Of a stretch of 64,000 nt of DNA, positions 1-10,837 are shown in pieces. A program made the position numbers and the translations under genes. This DNA comes from Ailurus styani (lineage: Eukaryota > Chordata > Mammalia > Carnivora > Ailuridae). How positions within the stretch are numbered: the first letter of the stretch is position 1; each line of letters begins with the position of its first letter. A model generated the notes under the pieces. The model was not told where the DNA came from. It ran no database searches and saw only the letters and a program-made list of their open reading frames with translations. The stretch covers positions 531,569-595,568 of the forward strand of contig LNAC01000374.1 in assembly GCA_002007465.1 (NCBI GenBank). The letters are read 5' to 3'.

Positions 1-374
1 ATAGATTGGACTTGGGATGTGACGTAGAAGGATGGAGAGAAAAGTAGTTTGGTAAACCTGGGAGGTTACATAGGAGGACTGATAAACACACACTGAATTT
101 AGTGACATGGAGGTCTTTGGGGACATTGCTGACACATTAATAATCACTGTCATTATATCTCTAATGGAATAATTAGGGTTTATTAATGTCTTAACTTCAT
201 AATATTGACATTTATTCCCAATAATCAATATTATTTTTAATGTCCTTAAACTTACTGAAAATAGTAAGTACAATACAGAATTCCTGTAGACATATAAATG
301 TCTTTGGAAAAAGAAATTTTTTCCGTGGTGAGATCCAGTTGGATTCTCCTTTGGCAGAATGATTTGTGAGAATT
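1..374. other. no recognised feature
   Basis: AT-rich intergenic sequence with no repeat or coding signal that I recognise. Confidence 0.4.
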
Positions 375-470
375 AAAAGTAAAAGTAACATTATTGAATA
401 TGTACTGTATGCCAGATGCTTTTACATATCTTATAACTTGTCTTGTGTATCCTAATGTCAGTGTCAACCA
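375..470 (-). repeat. MIR fragment (minus)
   Basis: TTGAATATGTACTGTATGCC followed by a TTTACATATCTTATAACTTG-like stretch reads as the antisense tail half of a MIR (recalled pattern: attgagcacttactatgtgcc ... tttacatat). Confidence 0.5.
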
Positions 471-1429
471 TTCTAGATTAAGTATTGATTACTGGCGGTA
501 GCAGTTTAAAGTTCTTTAAAAAGATGTGTTGGCACATGGAATTTATTGCGTCCTCTTTCCTATATCCTGTCCCACCAAAGTTGCTCTGTTCAAACCTGAA
601 TTCTCACATACAAATCCTCACACTCAAATTGCATGCCCTTCTCTATTTTTTTTCAAAGGTACCATAGGCTAGAAATATTTAAGCCATCTGACAGGCAGTA
701 GGTACTCAGTAACATTCATTGTCACAATTTGTCTATTCTCCCTCTTGTCTTTAAAATGATGTCTTTCAAACCCACCTCCCTCCTATTCAGGAGCTTTCAA
801 ACTTAAATGAAAGAGGTATTAATGGGTCTGCCATCTCTAATTTATAAGAGGAACATTAAATAACATGATGGTTGGTGTTCCTGATAATACCAAAACAGAA
901 TGTACACAGAATGTACCCCCACATCTTTTCTCATATTGACCCTCAAAACAAACATTCCAAAGAACATATTGTTAAGTCATTTTTACAGGCAGCCAGAATG
1001 GTGCTGTCTACCTAGGTGTGCAGATTTCTAGATTTAAATTTGAAGGATAGATATATTTAGTGAGGCCATAGGACATAATGGTTATTATGTTCCTAATGCA
1101 ATTCCTGCTGACTTTCACTTGTTACCAGCTAAGATTTTAACAGTCTCTGCCTTGTAGCTACACCATTGAGATCACTGCTGACAATATGAAATGAAGGATT
1201 TCTGTGCTGTTGATTGAAGAATAAAATTTCAGTGCCCTGGCTACCAGAACAGTGGGCAGCAAAGAAATGAGTTTGTAATTTTGCCCACAGAAAGAATCGT
1301 TCACCTTCTTAAGGAGGAACCTCTCAGAGGGGGTTAGGACTCTTCTCAATTTGCAACAGTGGATCTATTTAGATTCTGGAAGTCTGTTTGGAGCCCCAGA
1401 AATCTGCACTACAGAACATCATCCAAAAA
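471..1429. other. no recognised feature
   Basis: Intergenic sequence. Short open frames (485-667, 1158-1349) have no family resemblance. Confidence 0.4.
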
Positions 1430-1560
1430 CAGACAACCTTGACTATAAAAACCATGGGGCCAGTGTTTGGATCCCATTTTACAGCAGAAGAAACTGGCTT
1501 GGAGAGGCTAAAGACTGTACCTCCAGGCCAGACTGTCAGAGTCCTGATGCTTCTATCTCA
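1430..1560 (-). repeat. MIR fragment (minus)
   Basis: CCCATTTTACAGCAGAAGAA and GGCTTGGAGAGGCTAAAGAC match the antisense MIR core (cattttacagatgaggaaac ... gagaggttaa). The 108-codon frame at 1351-1677 overlaps this repeat and is not supported as a gene. Confidence 0.6.
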
Positions 1561-2019
1561 GACCACAAAACATACCCCCTAGGTCAGAAAAAGCATTTCC
1601 CTATTCGTCTATCTAGATGTTTGGGAACATCTGCCAATAACAATTTTGTTTTTATCATTAATGAGGTGACTTGTTGATTTTGAGAAAAAATAGCCAACAG
1701 ATTCAGTTGCTTCTTGGCTATTCCCCTAAAAGCGATCATTGGGCCAAGCTGTTGGAAGAAGACTGTGCACTCCGTTGTAAAAAATAATGAATCTTTTAAG
1801 CTTAAAATGGGGAATTTAGATCACAATTATTTATTACGCTATTAAATTGGAATTTGATCAAGAAAAACAGAATTCCTCTGTATTCAGATTTTTGAGACAT
1901 GCTAGATAAAATCTCTATATATTTGATTTACTTTTATAGTTAATAAAATACTCAAATTTAATAAAGTGATAACATTTGCTGAAGTACTTTCATTAGAAGT
2001 ATAACATATACTGGAAAAA

Positions 2020-2165
2020 ACTGGTCTTTATTCAGCAAACATTATTGAGTGCCTAATATTTGCCAGGCCTGGCACATAGTTATAAGGATAAAAAATAGAG
2101 TTGATGTTTTTAAGGAGTTCCCTGTTTGCTAAAAAGAGACAGATCATTACCATATATGTGTATAT
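2020..2165 (-). repeat. L2 3'-end fragment (minus)
   Basis: TTTATTCAGCAAACATTATT, then GAGTGCCTAATATTTGCCAG and a later AAGGAGTTCCCTGTTTGCTA, follow the order of the antisense L2 3' end. Confidence 0.6.
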
Positions 2166-2414
2166 AATATAATATATAGAGGAAGATTCAAGACACTGGG
2201 AAAAAATTGGGAGATCCAACTTTGGAGATCTCTAACAATTTCATAGGCAAGACGCCATGTGATCTAAGTCTTCTTACATTCCAGAAAATACTTTACTGGA
2301 CTAGGAGATTAGAGTCTAGGGGGATGCATGTTAATATATAGAGAGCATAGCTTAAAAACTATTCATGTCTAAGAAATTAAAAACCAGAGAAAGTATTATT
2401 ACCAAGGTATGGGG

Positions 2415-2580
2415 AGAATAAGCTACTAATATAGAATATATATTATTATATATTAATATTATACTATATTTTATAATATTTAGTATATTTAAGTATATAT
2501 GCTAAAATATATAGTATATATACTATACTAATAAGTATATAGTATATATTTATATATACTAATACATAATATAGAATATC
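2415..2580. repeat. AT-rich low-complexity tract
   Basis: Repeated TATA/TATTA units with several internal palindromes; almost no G or C over 160 bases. Confidence 0.8.
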
Positions 2581-2922
2581 TGATAAATGTGACAAATCTA
2601 GATGCAGTTTATTGAGAAAGCAACTGATAGTCTAAGTATATATAAGTAAAATAGAAAATTCTCCATTTATTCTCAGTTAATCTAAATTTGCTCAAAACTC
2701 AGAACTATAAGCAAACTCAACTGTAAATAAATAAATGATTCTAAGTATTTTCATTTCTTCTTCAAAACCTAGTAATGTTTGAAAGTTTAAATGACACCTC
2801 TTACCTATCAAAACTCTAATTGTTCAATGACTAACAGGAGATATTTGCTTTTGTATATAGAAAACTTTCCTTCCAATCATGTTCTTTGCATAAGTAAGAT
2901 TTTTTAAATTACTAGATATTTT

Positions 2923-3115
2923 TGACACCTGGGTGGCTCAGTCAGTTAAGCATCTGCCTTCAGCTCTGGTTATGATCCCAGGGCCCTGGGATCGAGTTCC
3001 ACATCAGGCTCCTTGCTCCTTGGGGAGCCTGCTTCTTCCTCTGCCTCTGCCTCTCCCCCCTGCTCGTTCTCTCTCAATCTCTCTCTCTCAAATAAGTAAA
3101 TAAAATCTTTGAAAA
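2923..3115 (+). mobile_element. CAN-SINE, full-length type
   Basis: The tRNA-like head CACCTGGGTGGCTCAGTCAG and A-rich tail AATAAGTAAATAAAATCTTT are bounded by a perfect 17-bp TSD (AAATTACTAGATATTTT at 2906-2922 and 3116-3132). Confidence 0.95.
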
Positions 3116-3458
3116 AAATTACTAGATATTTTAATACCTTTATGAGAAATCTAAATGATAACACCCAGATTGTAAGTCTTCATGGGCTAAGAGAAATGCC
3201 TTTACAATTTACAGCAAGACAAATTTTCTTGTTTAAAATTACTCCTATATTATAAAACTCATAGTATTTAGATTTTTAAGAAGCTGATTTTTAAAACTTT
3301 CTGGGTATCTTATTTTAGTGCAAGATAGTTACAATTAAGTTGAAATTTTATATTAAATGCTAATATGTATTACATGCTTACTATATGTCATGGGTTTTCT
3401 ATATACTTTACGTTGATTCATGTCTTTTAATTTTTAAAAAAGTTTTATTTCTTTTTAA

Positions 3459-3656
3459 AAGGTTTTATTTATTTATTTCAGGGAGAGTATGAGTGAAAGA
3501 GAGAAAGAATGAACAGGGAGAGGAGGAGTAGAGGGAGAGGGAGAAGCAGACTCCCAGCTGAGCAGGGAGCCCAACTCAAGGGTTGATCCAGTACTCTCAG
3601 ATCATGACCTGAGCTGCCAAAAGCAGATGCTTAACTGACTGCCACCCAAGCACCTA
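3459..3656 (-). mobile_element. CAN-SINE (minus), diverged
   Basis: The tail complement GGTTTTATTTATTTATTTCA leads to the head complement ACTGCCACCCAAGCACCT. It is the first of three minus-strand SINEs in a row. Confidence 0.85.
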
Positions 3657-3812
3657 AGATTTTATTTTATTTGAGAGAGAGAGAGAGAGAGAGCGAACAC
3701 ACCGGTGGGGGGGGGGGAGAAGCAGACTCCCCCCTGAGCAGGGAGCCCAAAATGGGGCTCAATCCCTTAGCCGAAGGCAGACGCTTAATCAACTGAGCCA
3801 CCCGGGTGCTCC
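3657..3812 (-). mobile_element. CAN-SINE (minus) with GA and G runs
   Basis: AGATTTTATTTTATTTGAGA(GA)n leads, via a run of 12 G, to GAGCCACCCGGGTGCTCC. It is joined directly to the preceding copy. Confidence 0.85.
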
Positions 3813-3829
3813 TGTTGATTTGGTTTTTG

Positions 3830-3947
3830 TGGGGTTTTTTTGAAGATCTTATATTTAAGTAATCTCTACACCTAAAATGGGGCTCAATATAATAACCCCG
3901 AGATCAAGAGTCACATGCTCTACCAACTGAGCCAACCAGGCATTCCC
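3830..3947 (-). mobile_element. CAN-SINE, short older form (minus)
   Basis: GAGATCAAGAGTCACATGCT and CCAACTGAGCCAACCAGGCA are diagnostic of the short form. Imperfect flanks CTGTTGATTTGG / CTATTGATTTAT look like a TSD. Confidence 0.8.
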
Positions 3948-4144
3948 CTATTGATTTATTTTTTAAAAATAAGTTACACATTCATAGAGTATAATCAAGG
4001 GATGAAAAGGATGTACAGTGAAGAGTTTCCTGAACACTCAGGAAATTCTTAGAAAATTTCCACCAGGAAATTCCAGCTTTCGAGGAAAGAAATGCTACCA
4101 CTTCCTGAGTGTTTTCTTGAGCATTTCTGTGATTATATAACCAA

Positions 4145-4170
4145 ATATATATATTATATATATATATATA
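4145..4170. repeat. (AT)n microsatellite
   Basis: Nearly pure AT alternation. Confidence 0.85.
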
Positions 4171-4422
4171 TTATTTCCATCCCCTATTTTTAAATGCTAT
4201 TCTACATATATTATTACCAATAATATATTTTGGTAATATCGCATTCAATAATAAAACTGTTCCCTTGTTCTTTATTACAGCATGGTATTTGATTGCATGA
4301 GTCCAAAACAGCTCTTTTTAGATGGAAATCTAGGTTGTTTCCACTCTTTTCTTACTACAAGAGTACTGCAATAAATATCAGCATATGGTTATAAGTTTAT
4401 TCACTTAAAGTATATCTGCTCG

Positions 4423-4652
4423 TGGACACCTGGGTAGTACAGCTGGTTTTGTGTCTGACTCTTGGTTTTGGCTCATGCCGTGATCTCAGGGTCCTGGGAT
4501 AGAGCCCTACCTGGTCTCCATGCTCAGCAGCAAGTCTGCTGGCGGATTCTCTCCCCCTCCCCTCTCCTTCTCTCTCTCCCTCCTCCTGCTTGTGCACGCA
4601 CACATGCACTCTCTCACTCTCTCAAATAAAAAAATAAATCATAAAAAAAGTA
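4423..4652 (+). mobile_element. CAN-SINE
   Basis: Head GACACCTGGGTAGTACAGCT, CT-rich body and an A-rich tail. It splits the L1 fragment; the flanks TATCTGCTCG / TACGTCTGCTTG suggest a decayed TSD. Confidence 0.85.
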
Positions 4653-5044
4653 AAATACGTCTGCTTGATAAATTCCAGCAAGAGGAATTACTTGCCAAAG
4701 TATGTATGTGCATTTTTAATTTTGATAGATATTGCCAAACTGTTTTATATGGTGGTTGTACTAATTTACACTCCCTCAAGCAATGTATAAGAGTATCTGT
4801 CTCCATCATACTCCCAACACCCAATGTATCATTACATCATTTTTTTGGTCTTTGCCAATCAGATAGGGAGGAAATGCCTTACTTATGGTTGAAGTGGATT
4901 TTCTTATTAATCCCTAAAGCAGTAAGTGGTATTATCATTATTATTTTATATATAAGGAAATTAAGACTTACAGAAGTTAGGTTACTTGCTCAATTACTTA
5001 GATAAAAGGTGGACGAATCAAAACTAAACTCATTCTGTCTGTCT

Positions 5045-5256
5045 GGGGTAGCTGGGTGGCTCCGCCAGTTAAGTGTCTGCCTTCATCTCAGGTCATGATC
5101 CCAGGGTGCTGGGATGGAGCCCCACATCAGGCTCCCTGCTCAGCAGGAAGCCTGCTCCTTCCTCTCCCTCTGCCTGCTGCTCCCCTTGCTTGTGCTTTCT
5201 CTCTGTGTCAAATGAATGAACAAAATCTTTAAAAAATTAAAATAAAATAAAAAACC
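5045..5256 (+). mobile_element. CAN-SINE
   Basis: The sequence runs from GTAGCTGGGTGGCTCCGCCA to an A-rich tail. Imperfect TSD CTCATTCTGTCTG / CTCATACTGTCTG. Confidence 0.9.
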
Positions 5257-5465
5257 TCATACTGTCTGCATCTTTAACAAAACCCCTATTATGTCATACA
5301 GTATTTCCATTAAGGAACACAGACAAATAGCCTTGAAACTTAAATTATATTCCTCATAATTCTTTTGGGTGAGTATTAATTCAAAAGCGATAGCAGTATT
5401 TTGCAGAATCTTAGCGTCAGCATTATCAGTAAAATTATCACTGCACAACAAATCTATGTCCTAGT

Positions 5466-5468
<3 letters not shown>

Positions 5469-5496
<28 letters not shown>

Positions 5497-5672
5497 TTTG
5501 ACAGAGAGAGAGAGATCACAAGTAGGCAGAGAGGCAGGCAGAGAGAGGGGAGGAAGCAGGCTCCCCGCCGAGCAGGGAGCCCGATGGGAGCCTTGATCCC
5601 AGGACCCTGAGATCATGACCTGAGCCAAAGGCAGGGGCTTTAACCCACTGAGCCACCCAGGCGCCCAATTTT
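5469..5672 (-). mobile_element. young CAN-SINE (minus), mustelid-like type
   Basis: (TTTA)n tail complement, AGGCAGAGAGGCAGGCAGAG, and TTTAACCCACTGAGCCACCC at the head. The 12-bp TSD TGTCCTAGTTTA is perfect (5457-5468, 5673-5684). Confidence 0.95.
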
Positions 5673-5699
5673 TGTCCTAGTTTAAAAAACATTCTAATA

Positions 5700-6310
5700 G
5701 GTAGATGCCAGATGAACCGGCTTTAATGGTTTCATCTCATCATTAATTCTGAAAAATTTCATTCCATCCCCCCAAATTTTGGCCCTCATAATCCATACCT
5801 GGTGACCTCGTATCACAGCTCGTTGAACAAAGAGAGATGAACTTGCACTCATTAGAATAAAACTTCATTAAACTCAGAATGCTGTGTTACAACAACATGC
5901 TTGATGTATAAAAGGTAACACGAGGATTACAATAGCAGTTTTATTCTCCGCAGTTCAAAGTGATTTGCAAATACTAAGTTCTGGTTTTCCTCACATATTG
6001 AACAAACAGCCAAAAACCATGTGACTATTTCCTGCCACCTTTTGGCATTATTGGAAAGAATGTGGGTGGGGTGAAGGAACTAACTATATGAGAATCATGT
6101 GCTCACAACATTTCAAACTACAATTTGAAAACATTATGTATGCATGTACTGGGTGTGGACTTTCAGCATGTTACAGGTTTGACCTGTTTGCAGCGCTTAG
6201 TGGGAAGTCTGAGGTCTCTGCCTGCGGCAGAGGTTTCACAAAGAGAATACAGGGTTACATCAACCTAAGCTCATGGCCAGTAAATTGTGCCTAAGAATCT
6301 CCTGAGTGGC
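5700..6310. other. no recognised feature
   Basis: Apparently single-copy intergenic sequence between a SINE and an L1 fragment. Confidence 0.35.
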
Positions 6311-6315
6311 ATTTC

Positions 6316-7160
6316 ATGTCAATGGAGAAAACAGAGCATTCAATAAATGGTGTTGGGACAAATGGTTGGCCATCTGGAAAAACAATAAAATTGGAAGTAT
6401 ATCTCACATCCTGTACCAAAGTGAATTCCAGATGGATAAAAGATTTAAACGTTAAAAAAAAAAGTATGGTAAAAAAAATTCTTTCAGGTGGGAGATATGG
6501 TATGACCTTTTGTGGTATGACACTATACTCAGAATCCATAAAAGAAAATGTTGATGAATTAGACTCCAATTTTTAAAAATTCTGCACAGACGAACCCACC
6601 ATAAATAAAATCAAAGACAATGACAAGCCAGGAAAATTTTATTCTAACTCATGCGACAGAGTAGGTATTCACTTCCATAGCATATAAAGAGCTTCTACAA
6701 ATAAATGAGAGACCAACATCCTTAGAAAAGTGGACAAAAGATATGAACTTCCAGTTTTCAGAAATGGAAATACAAATTGCTCTTAAATTGATATTTAAAC
6801 TCCCTCATAAGAGAAGAAATGAAAATTAAAACTACACTGTGATGGTCAAGAATTCAAAAGTTGGGGCACCTGGGTGGCTCAGTCGGTTAAGCTGCTGCCT
6901 TTGGCTCAGGTCATGATCTCAGGGTCCTGGGATCGAGTCCCATGTCGGGCTCCCTGCTCAGCAGAGAGCCTGCTTCTCCCTCTCCCTCTGCCTGTCACTC
7001 TGCCTACTTGTGCTCTCTCTCTGTCAAATAAATAAATAAAATCTTTAAAAAAAAAAGAATTCAAAAGTTGCTGACAGCCTCAGTTGGCCAGGTTATGGGG
7101 GAAACTTGTATACTCATACATAACTGGTGAAAGTAATTTCACCTGCTATTGTGAGAAGAA
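6316..7160 (+). mobile_element. old L1 ORF2 3' fragment (plus), interrupted by a SINE
   Basis: Translation around 6319-6440 gives the ORF2-like string FNKWCWDKWLAIW in decayed form and RWIKDLNV, which resembles the SKWIKDLNV motif of L1 ORF2. Frameshifts and stops are frequent. A CAN-SINE at 6864-7054 splits it. Confidence 0.75.
6864..7054 (+). mobile_element. CAN-SINE
   Basis: Head GGCACCTGGGTGGCTCAGTC, tail AAATAAATAAATAAAATCTT. Perfect 16-bp TSD AAGAATTCAAAAGTTG (6848-6863, 7055-7070). Confidence 0.95.
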
Positions 7161-7169
7161 TATACCAAG

Positions 7170-8270
7170 CAAAACACCAAATACTAAAGTGAGTTGAGAG
7201 AAGGTATGTGACAGAAACAGTAAGAGGGACAGTATGCCCCAAGTCAGGGGTAGAATATTCGGAGAATATTGGGAGAAATGTCAGAGAAGTATTAGAACAA
7301 GATATGTAGGGTCTTATAGGTCATTTTAAGGACTTCAACTTTTACTGTAAGGAAATAGGGAAATCACTGGAACATTCTGAGCAGAGGAGTGACCTGATGT
7401 GACCCACATTTTTAAAAAGATCATTCTCGCTGTTGTGATAAGAACAAAGGGGTAGGTTAGGAGGCTGTGGTAAGAAGCAAGAGATAACAATGACTAAATC
7501 AAGATGACAACAGTATAGGTGGGGATAAATGACCAGATTGTGTGATTTGCTGACAGATTCTATCTGGGGTGGAGAGAAAGAAAGTGTCCAAAATGATTCT
7601 AAGATTTTTGACCAGAACCACTGGAAGGATGGCGTTCCTATCAAATGGGATGGAGAAGTCTAAGAGAGGAGCAGATTTGGAGGAAGGTCAAGTGTCAAAT
7701 TATGGACATAATCAAGTTGAGGTGCTTGTTAGTCACTCAAATGGCTTTGTCAAATAAACAGTTGGCTGTATGAATTTGGATTTCTTGGAAGAGATACAGG
7801 CTAAAGCTATAAATTAGAAAGTTAGTATGTACAAAATGGTACTTAAAGCTTGAGAACTGGATGAGATCACCAATGGACTTTGTACAGATAGAGAACCAAA
7901 AAATAATCCTATAGCACTCTAACATTTAGACGTAACAATGGTAAACAGGAACCAGCAAAAGAAACTGTAAAAGAGCAAGAAGTAAGTCAAGGTAATACCA
8001 TGACAGTGTGGTGTCCTATAAGCCAAATAAAGGAAATGCACCAAGGAGGATGAAGTGATCAATTCAAATACTGCCAATGGATCAAGGAAGAAGAAGGTTG
8101 AGAATGGGCCATTAGATTTAGCAATATGGGTCATCAATGAACTTGACAACACACACATAGCAGTAGTAGAGTGAATGTGTGACTGGAATGGATTGCAAAA
8201 AGCAGAGAATCAAGTCCCAAGAATTTCCTAGTTTCCAGGAAATATAGGAGAGAAGAACATGCTAGATGAC
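7170..8270 (-). mobile_element. L2 LINE relic (minus), reverse-transcriptase C-terminal region
   Basis: Plus-strand landmarks GAGCAGAGGAGTGACCTGAT, CCACTGGAAGGATGGCGTTC and CAAGGAGGATGAAGTGATCA follow the recalled antisense L2 consensus in order. On the minus strand 7342-7644 one frame reads TPSFQWFWSKILES, the familiar shadow frame of L2 ORF2. It is decayed and carries no intact ORF. It is probably the 3' part of the same element as 10,838-12,600. Confidence 0.75.
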
Positions 8271-8574
8271 ATCATGAGGATGCAAACAGCCAACTCCAGA
8301 ATGGGGAAACTGTTAGAGATGAAGAAAGATTTAAAGGACATACCAGCCAAATACAATGTGTTTAGAGCCTGATTTGAGCAAATCTACTATAAAAAGATAT
8401 TTCTGAGACAACATTGGAAATTCGAACTCTGATCAAGTATTTAGATTTGTTGATCAAGTATTTAGATTTGTTGACTATTAAGTTGGTATTGTGACTGTCA
8501 TTTTTTTTACAGTTATTATCTGTTAGAAATGTATTCAAGAGTATTTACAGGTGAAATGATGTCTGGAACTTTCT

Positions 8575-8840
8575 TTAAAATAGGCCAAAAGAGAAGGTGA
8601 ATCACTATGTTATACACCCAAAACTAATTTAACGTTATGTATCAACAATACTCAAATTTTAAGAAGAAAAAACAGTAGACGATTTAGGGAATGAGGATGA
8701 ATGAAATAAAATTGACAAAATGTTTGTAATTGTTGAAACTGAGTGATGATATATGGAGATCATTTTACTGTCTCTCTGCCCTTGCATATGCTTGAACTAT
8801 TTCAAAATAATTTTTTTTAAAAAGAAAATAAGATGAAAGT
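8575..8840 (+). mobile_element. L1 3'-end fragments (plus)
   Basis: AATCACTATGTTATACACCC...ACTCAAATTTTAAGAAG resembles one L1 3' end. TTGTTGAAACTGAGTGATGA...CTATTTCAAAATAATTTT resembles another, older one. Confidence 0.5.
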
Positions 8841-8986
8841 TAAACTCAAGAAATAAAGATATGTCTTTCAGGCTTTTTGCTTTAAACAGGAACAGAGAGA
8901 TGAAGTGATAGCTGGAAAAGAAAAGAAGCTTGAAAGGGTTTTGTTTTATTTTGTTTTTGTTTCTGTTTTTTTAATTTCAAGGTGGA

Positions 8987-9204
8987 GGGACACTTGCGTG
9001 GCTCAGTCAGTTAAGCATGTGCCTTCAGCTCAGGTCATGATCTCAGGGTCCTGGGATGGAGCCCTGCTTCGGGCTCCTTGCTCAGTGGGGAGCCTGCTTC
9101 TCCCTCTGCCCTCTGCCTGTCTCTCCCCCCCGCTCATGTGCTCTCTCTCTCCCTCCCACCTCTCTCTCTCTGACAAATAAATAAATGAAAATCTTTTAAA
9201 ATTT
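8987..9204 (+). mobile_element. CAN-SINE
   Basis: The head runs GGACACTTGCGTGGCTCAGT. Perfect 12-bp TSD TTTCAAGGTGGA (8975-8986, 9205-9216). Confidence 0.95.
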
Positions 9205-9381
9205 TTTCAAGGTGGAAGAAATAAAGGTATATTTGTATGCTATGTGACAGATGGAACAGAGAGAGAAAACTGGATGATGCAGGAGAGGGAGAACAACTGG
9301 GGCAAAGTCTTTGAACAGGGAGGAGGTAAGAGATCTGTTGTAAACACAGAAGCATTGGTCTTAAGTAGGAGTATGGATAGT

Positions 9382-10822
9382 AGTGTCATTTGCAAATACC
9401 TTCTCCCATTCTGTGGGTTTCCTCTCTGTTTTGTTGACTCTTTCCTTTGGTGTGCAGAAGCTTTTTATCTTGATGAAGTCCCAAAAGTTCTTTTTTTTTT
9501 AAAAAAGATTTTATTTATTTATTTCACAGAGGGAGAGAGATCACAAGGAGGCAGAGAGGCAGGCAGAGAGAGGAGGGGGAAGCAGGCTCCCCGCTGAGCA
9601 GGGAGCCCGATGCGGGCCTAGATCCCAGGACCCTGAGATCATGACCTGAGCTGAAAGCAGAGGCTTTAACCCACTGAGCCACCCAGGCGCCCCCAAAAGT
9701 TCTTTTTCACTTTTGTTTCCCTTGCCTTTGGAGGCCTGTCTTGAAAGAAGTTGCTGTGGCTGATGTTGAAGAGGTTACTGCCTATGTTCTCCTCTAGGAT
9801 TTTGATGGATTCCTGTCTCACATTGAGGTCTTTTATCCATTTAGAGTTTATCTTTGTATATGGTGTAAGAGAATAAGGGTTGATATCCAAGATCTATAAA
9901 GAACCTCTCTAATTCAACACCCAAAAACCAGATAACTTTTTAAAAAAACAGTCACTTCTCCAAAGAAGACATACAAATGGCTAACAGTGAAAAAGTATTC
10001 ATCACTATTAGCCATCAAGGAAATTCAAATCAAAACCACAAGGAGGTACCACCTTACACCAGTTAGAATGGCAAAAATCGACAAGGCAAGAAACAATAAA
10101 TGCTGGAGAAGTTGGAGAGAAAGAGGAACCCTCTTACACTGTTGGTGGGAAAGCAAATTTGTGCAGCCATTATGGAAAACAGTATGGAGGTTCCTCAAAA
10201 AATTAAAAATAGAGCTACTCTATGACCCAGCAATTACACTACTGGGTATTTACCCCAAAGATACAGATGTAGTGAAAAAGAAGGGCCATATCCACCCCAA
10301 TGTTCATAACAGCAATGTCCACAATAGCCAAACTGTGGAAAGAGCCAAGATGCCCTTCAACAGATGAATGGATAAAGAAGATGTGGTCCATATACACAAT
10401 GGAATATTACTCAGCCATCAGAAAGGTTGAATACCCAACTTGTGCATCAGCATGGATGGGACTGGAGGAGATTATGCTGAGTGAAATAAGTCAAGCAGAG
10501 AAAATCAATTATCATATGGCTTCACTTATTTGTGGAACATAGGGAATAGCATGGAGAACATTAGGAGAAGGGAAAAATGAAGGGGGGGAATTGGAGTGGG
10601 AGACAAACCATGAGAAACTATGGACTCTGGGAAACAAACAGAGGGTTTGGGGGGAGGGAGAGCGAATGGGAGAGCCCCGTGATGAGTATTAAGAAGGGTA
10701 TGGATTCACGGAGCATTGGGTGTTATATGCAAACAATGAATCATGGAACACTACATCAAAAACTAATGATATATTGTATGGTGACTAACATAACACAATA
10801 AAAAAATGAATTTTTTTAAAAA
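9382..10822 (+). mobile_element. 5'-inverted (twin-primed) carnivore L1 insertion
   Basis: The segment 9382-9888 is L1 ORF2 C-terminal sequence in minus orientation; its translation includes [20 protein letters not shown] and [12 protein letters not shown]. From 9881 onward the continuation of the same ORF2 runs in plus orientation (GATATCCAAGATCTATAAAG, then the ORF2 end and the 3' UTR), reaching an A-rich tail at about 10,796-10,822. The whole unit is bounded by a perfect 15-bp TSD, AGGAGTATGGATAGT (9367-9381 and 10823-10837). The inversion point shares TGATATCC (9881-9888) between both arms. A younger SINE sits in the inverted arm. Neither arm encodes a complete protein. Confidence 0.93.
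9496..9691 (-). mobile_element. young CAN-SINE (minus) nested in the L1
   Basis: Mustelid-like type with TTTAACCCACTGAGCCACCC. It interrupts the inverted L1 arm; the TSD CCCAAAAGTTCTTTTT is present on both sides (9480-9495, 9692-9707). Confidence 0.95.
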
Positions 10823-10837
10823 AGGAGTATGGATAGT

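Larger units (their letters stand above)
4000..4870 (-). mobile_element. old L1 3' end (minus), interrupted by a SINE
   Basis: GATGGAAATCTAGGTTGTTT, GAGTACTGCAATAAATATCA, AAGAGGAATTACTTGCCAAA and ATTGCCAAACTGTTTTATAT occur in the order of the antisense 3' region of mammalian-wide L1 elements. A CAN-SINE (4423-4652) splits it. Confidence 0.65.

Noticed and set aside
2923..3115. tRNA-like head (box A/B-like) considered as a tRNA gene
   Set aside because: It is the tRNA-derived head of a SINE with tail and TSD; there is no complete cloverleaf. The same applies to the other SINE heads.
7342..7644. 100-codon minus-strand frame
   Set aside because: It is a shadow frame of L2 ORF2, known from many spurious gene models.
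9987..10542. Overlapping plus-strand frames of 126 and 80 codons
   Set aside because: They are frameshifted parts of L1 ORF2 in the twin-primed insertion, not host genes.
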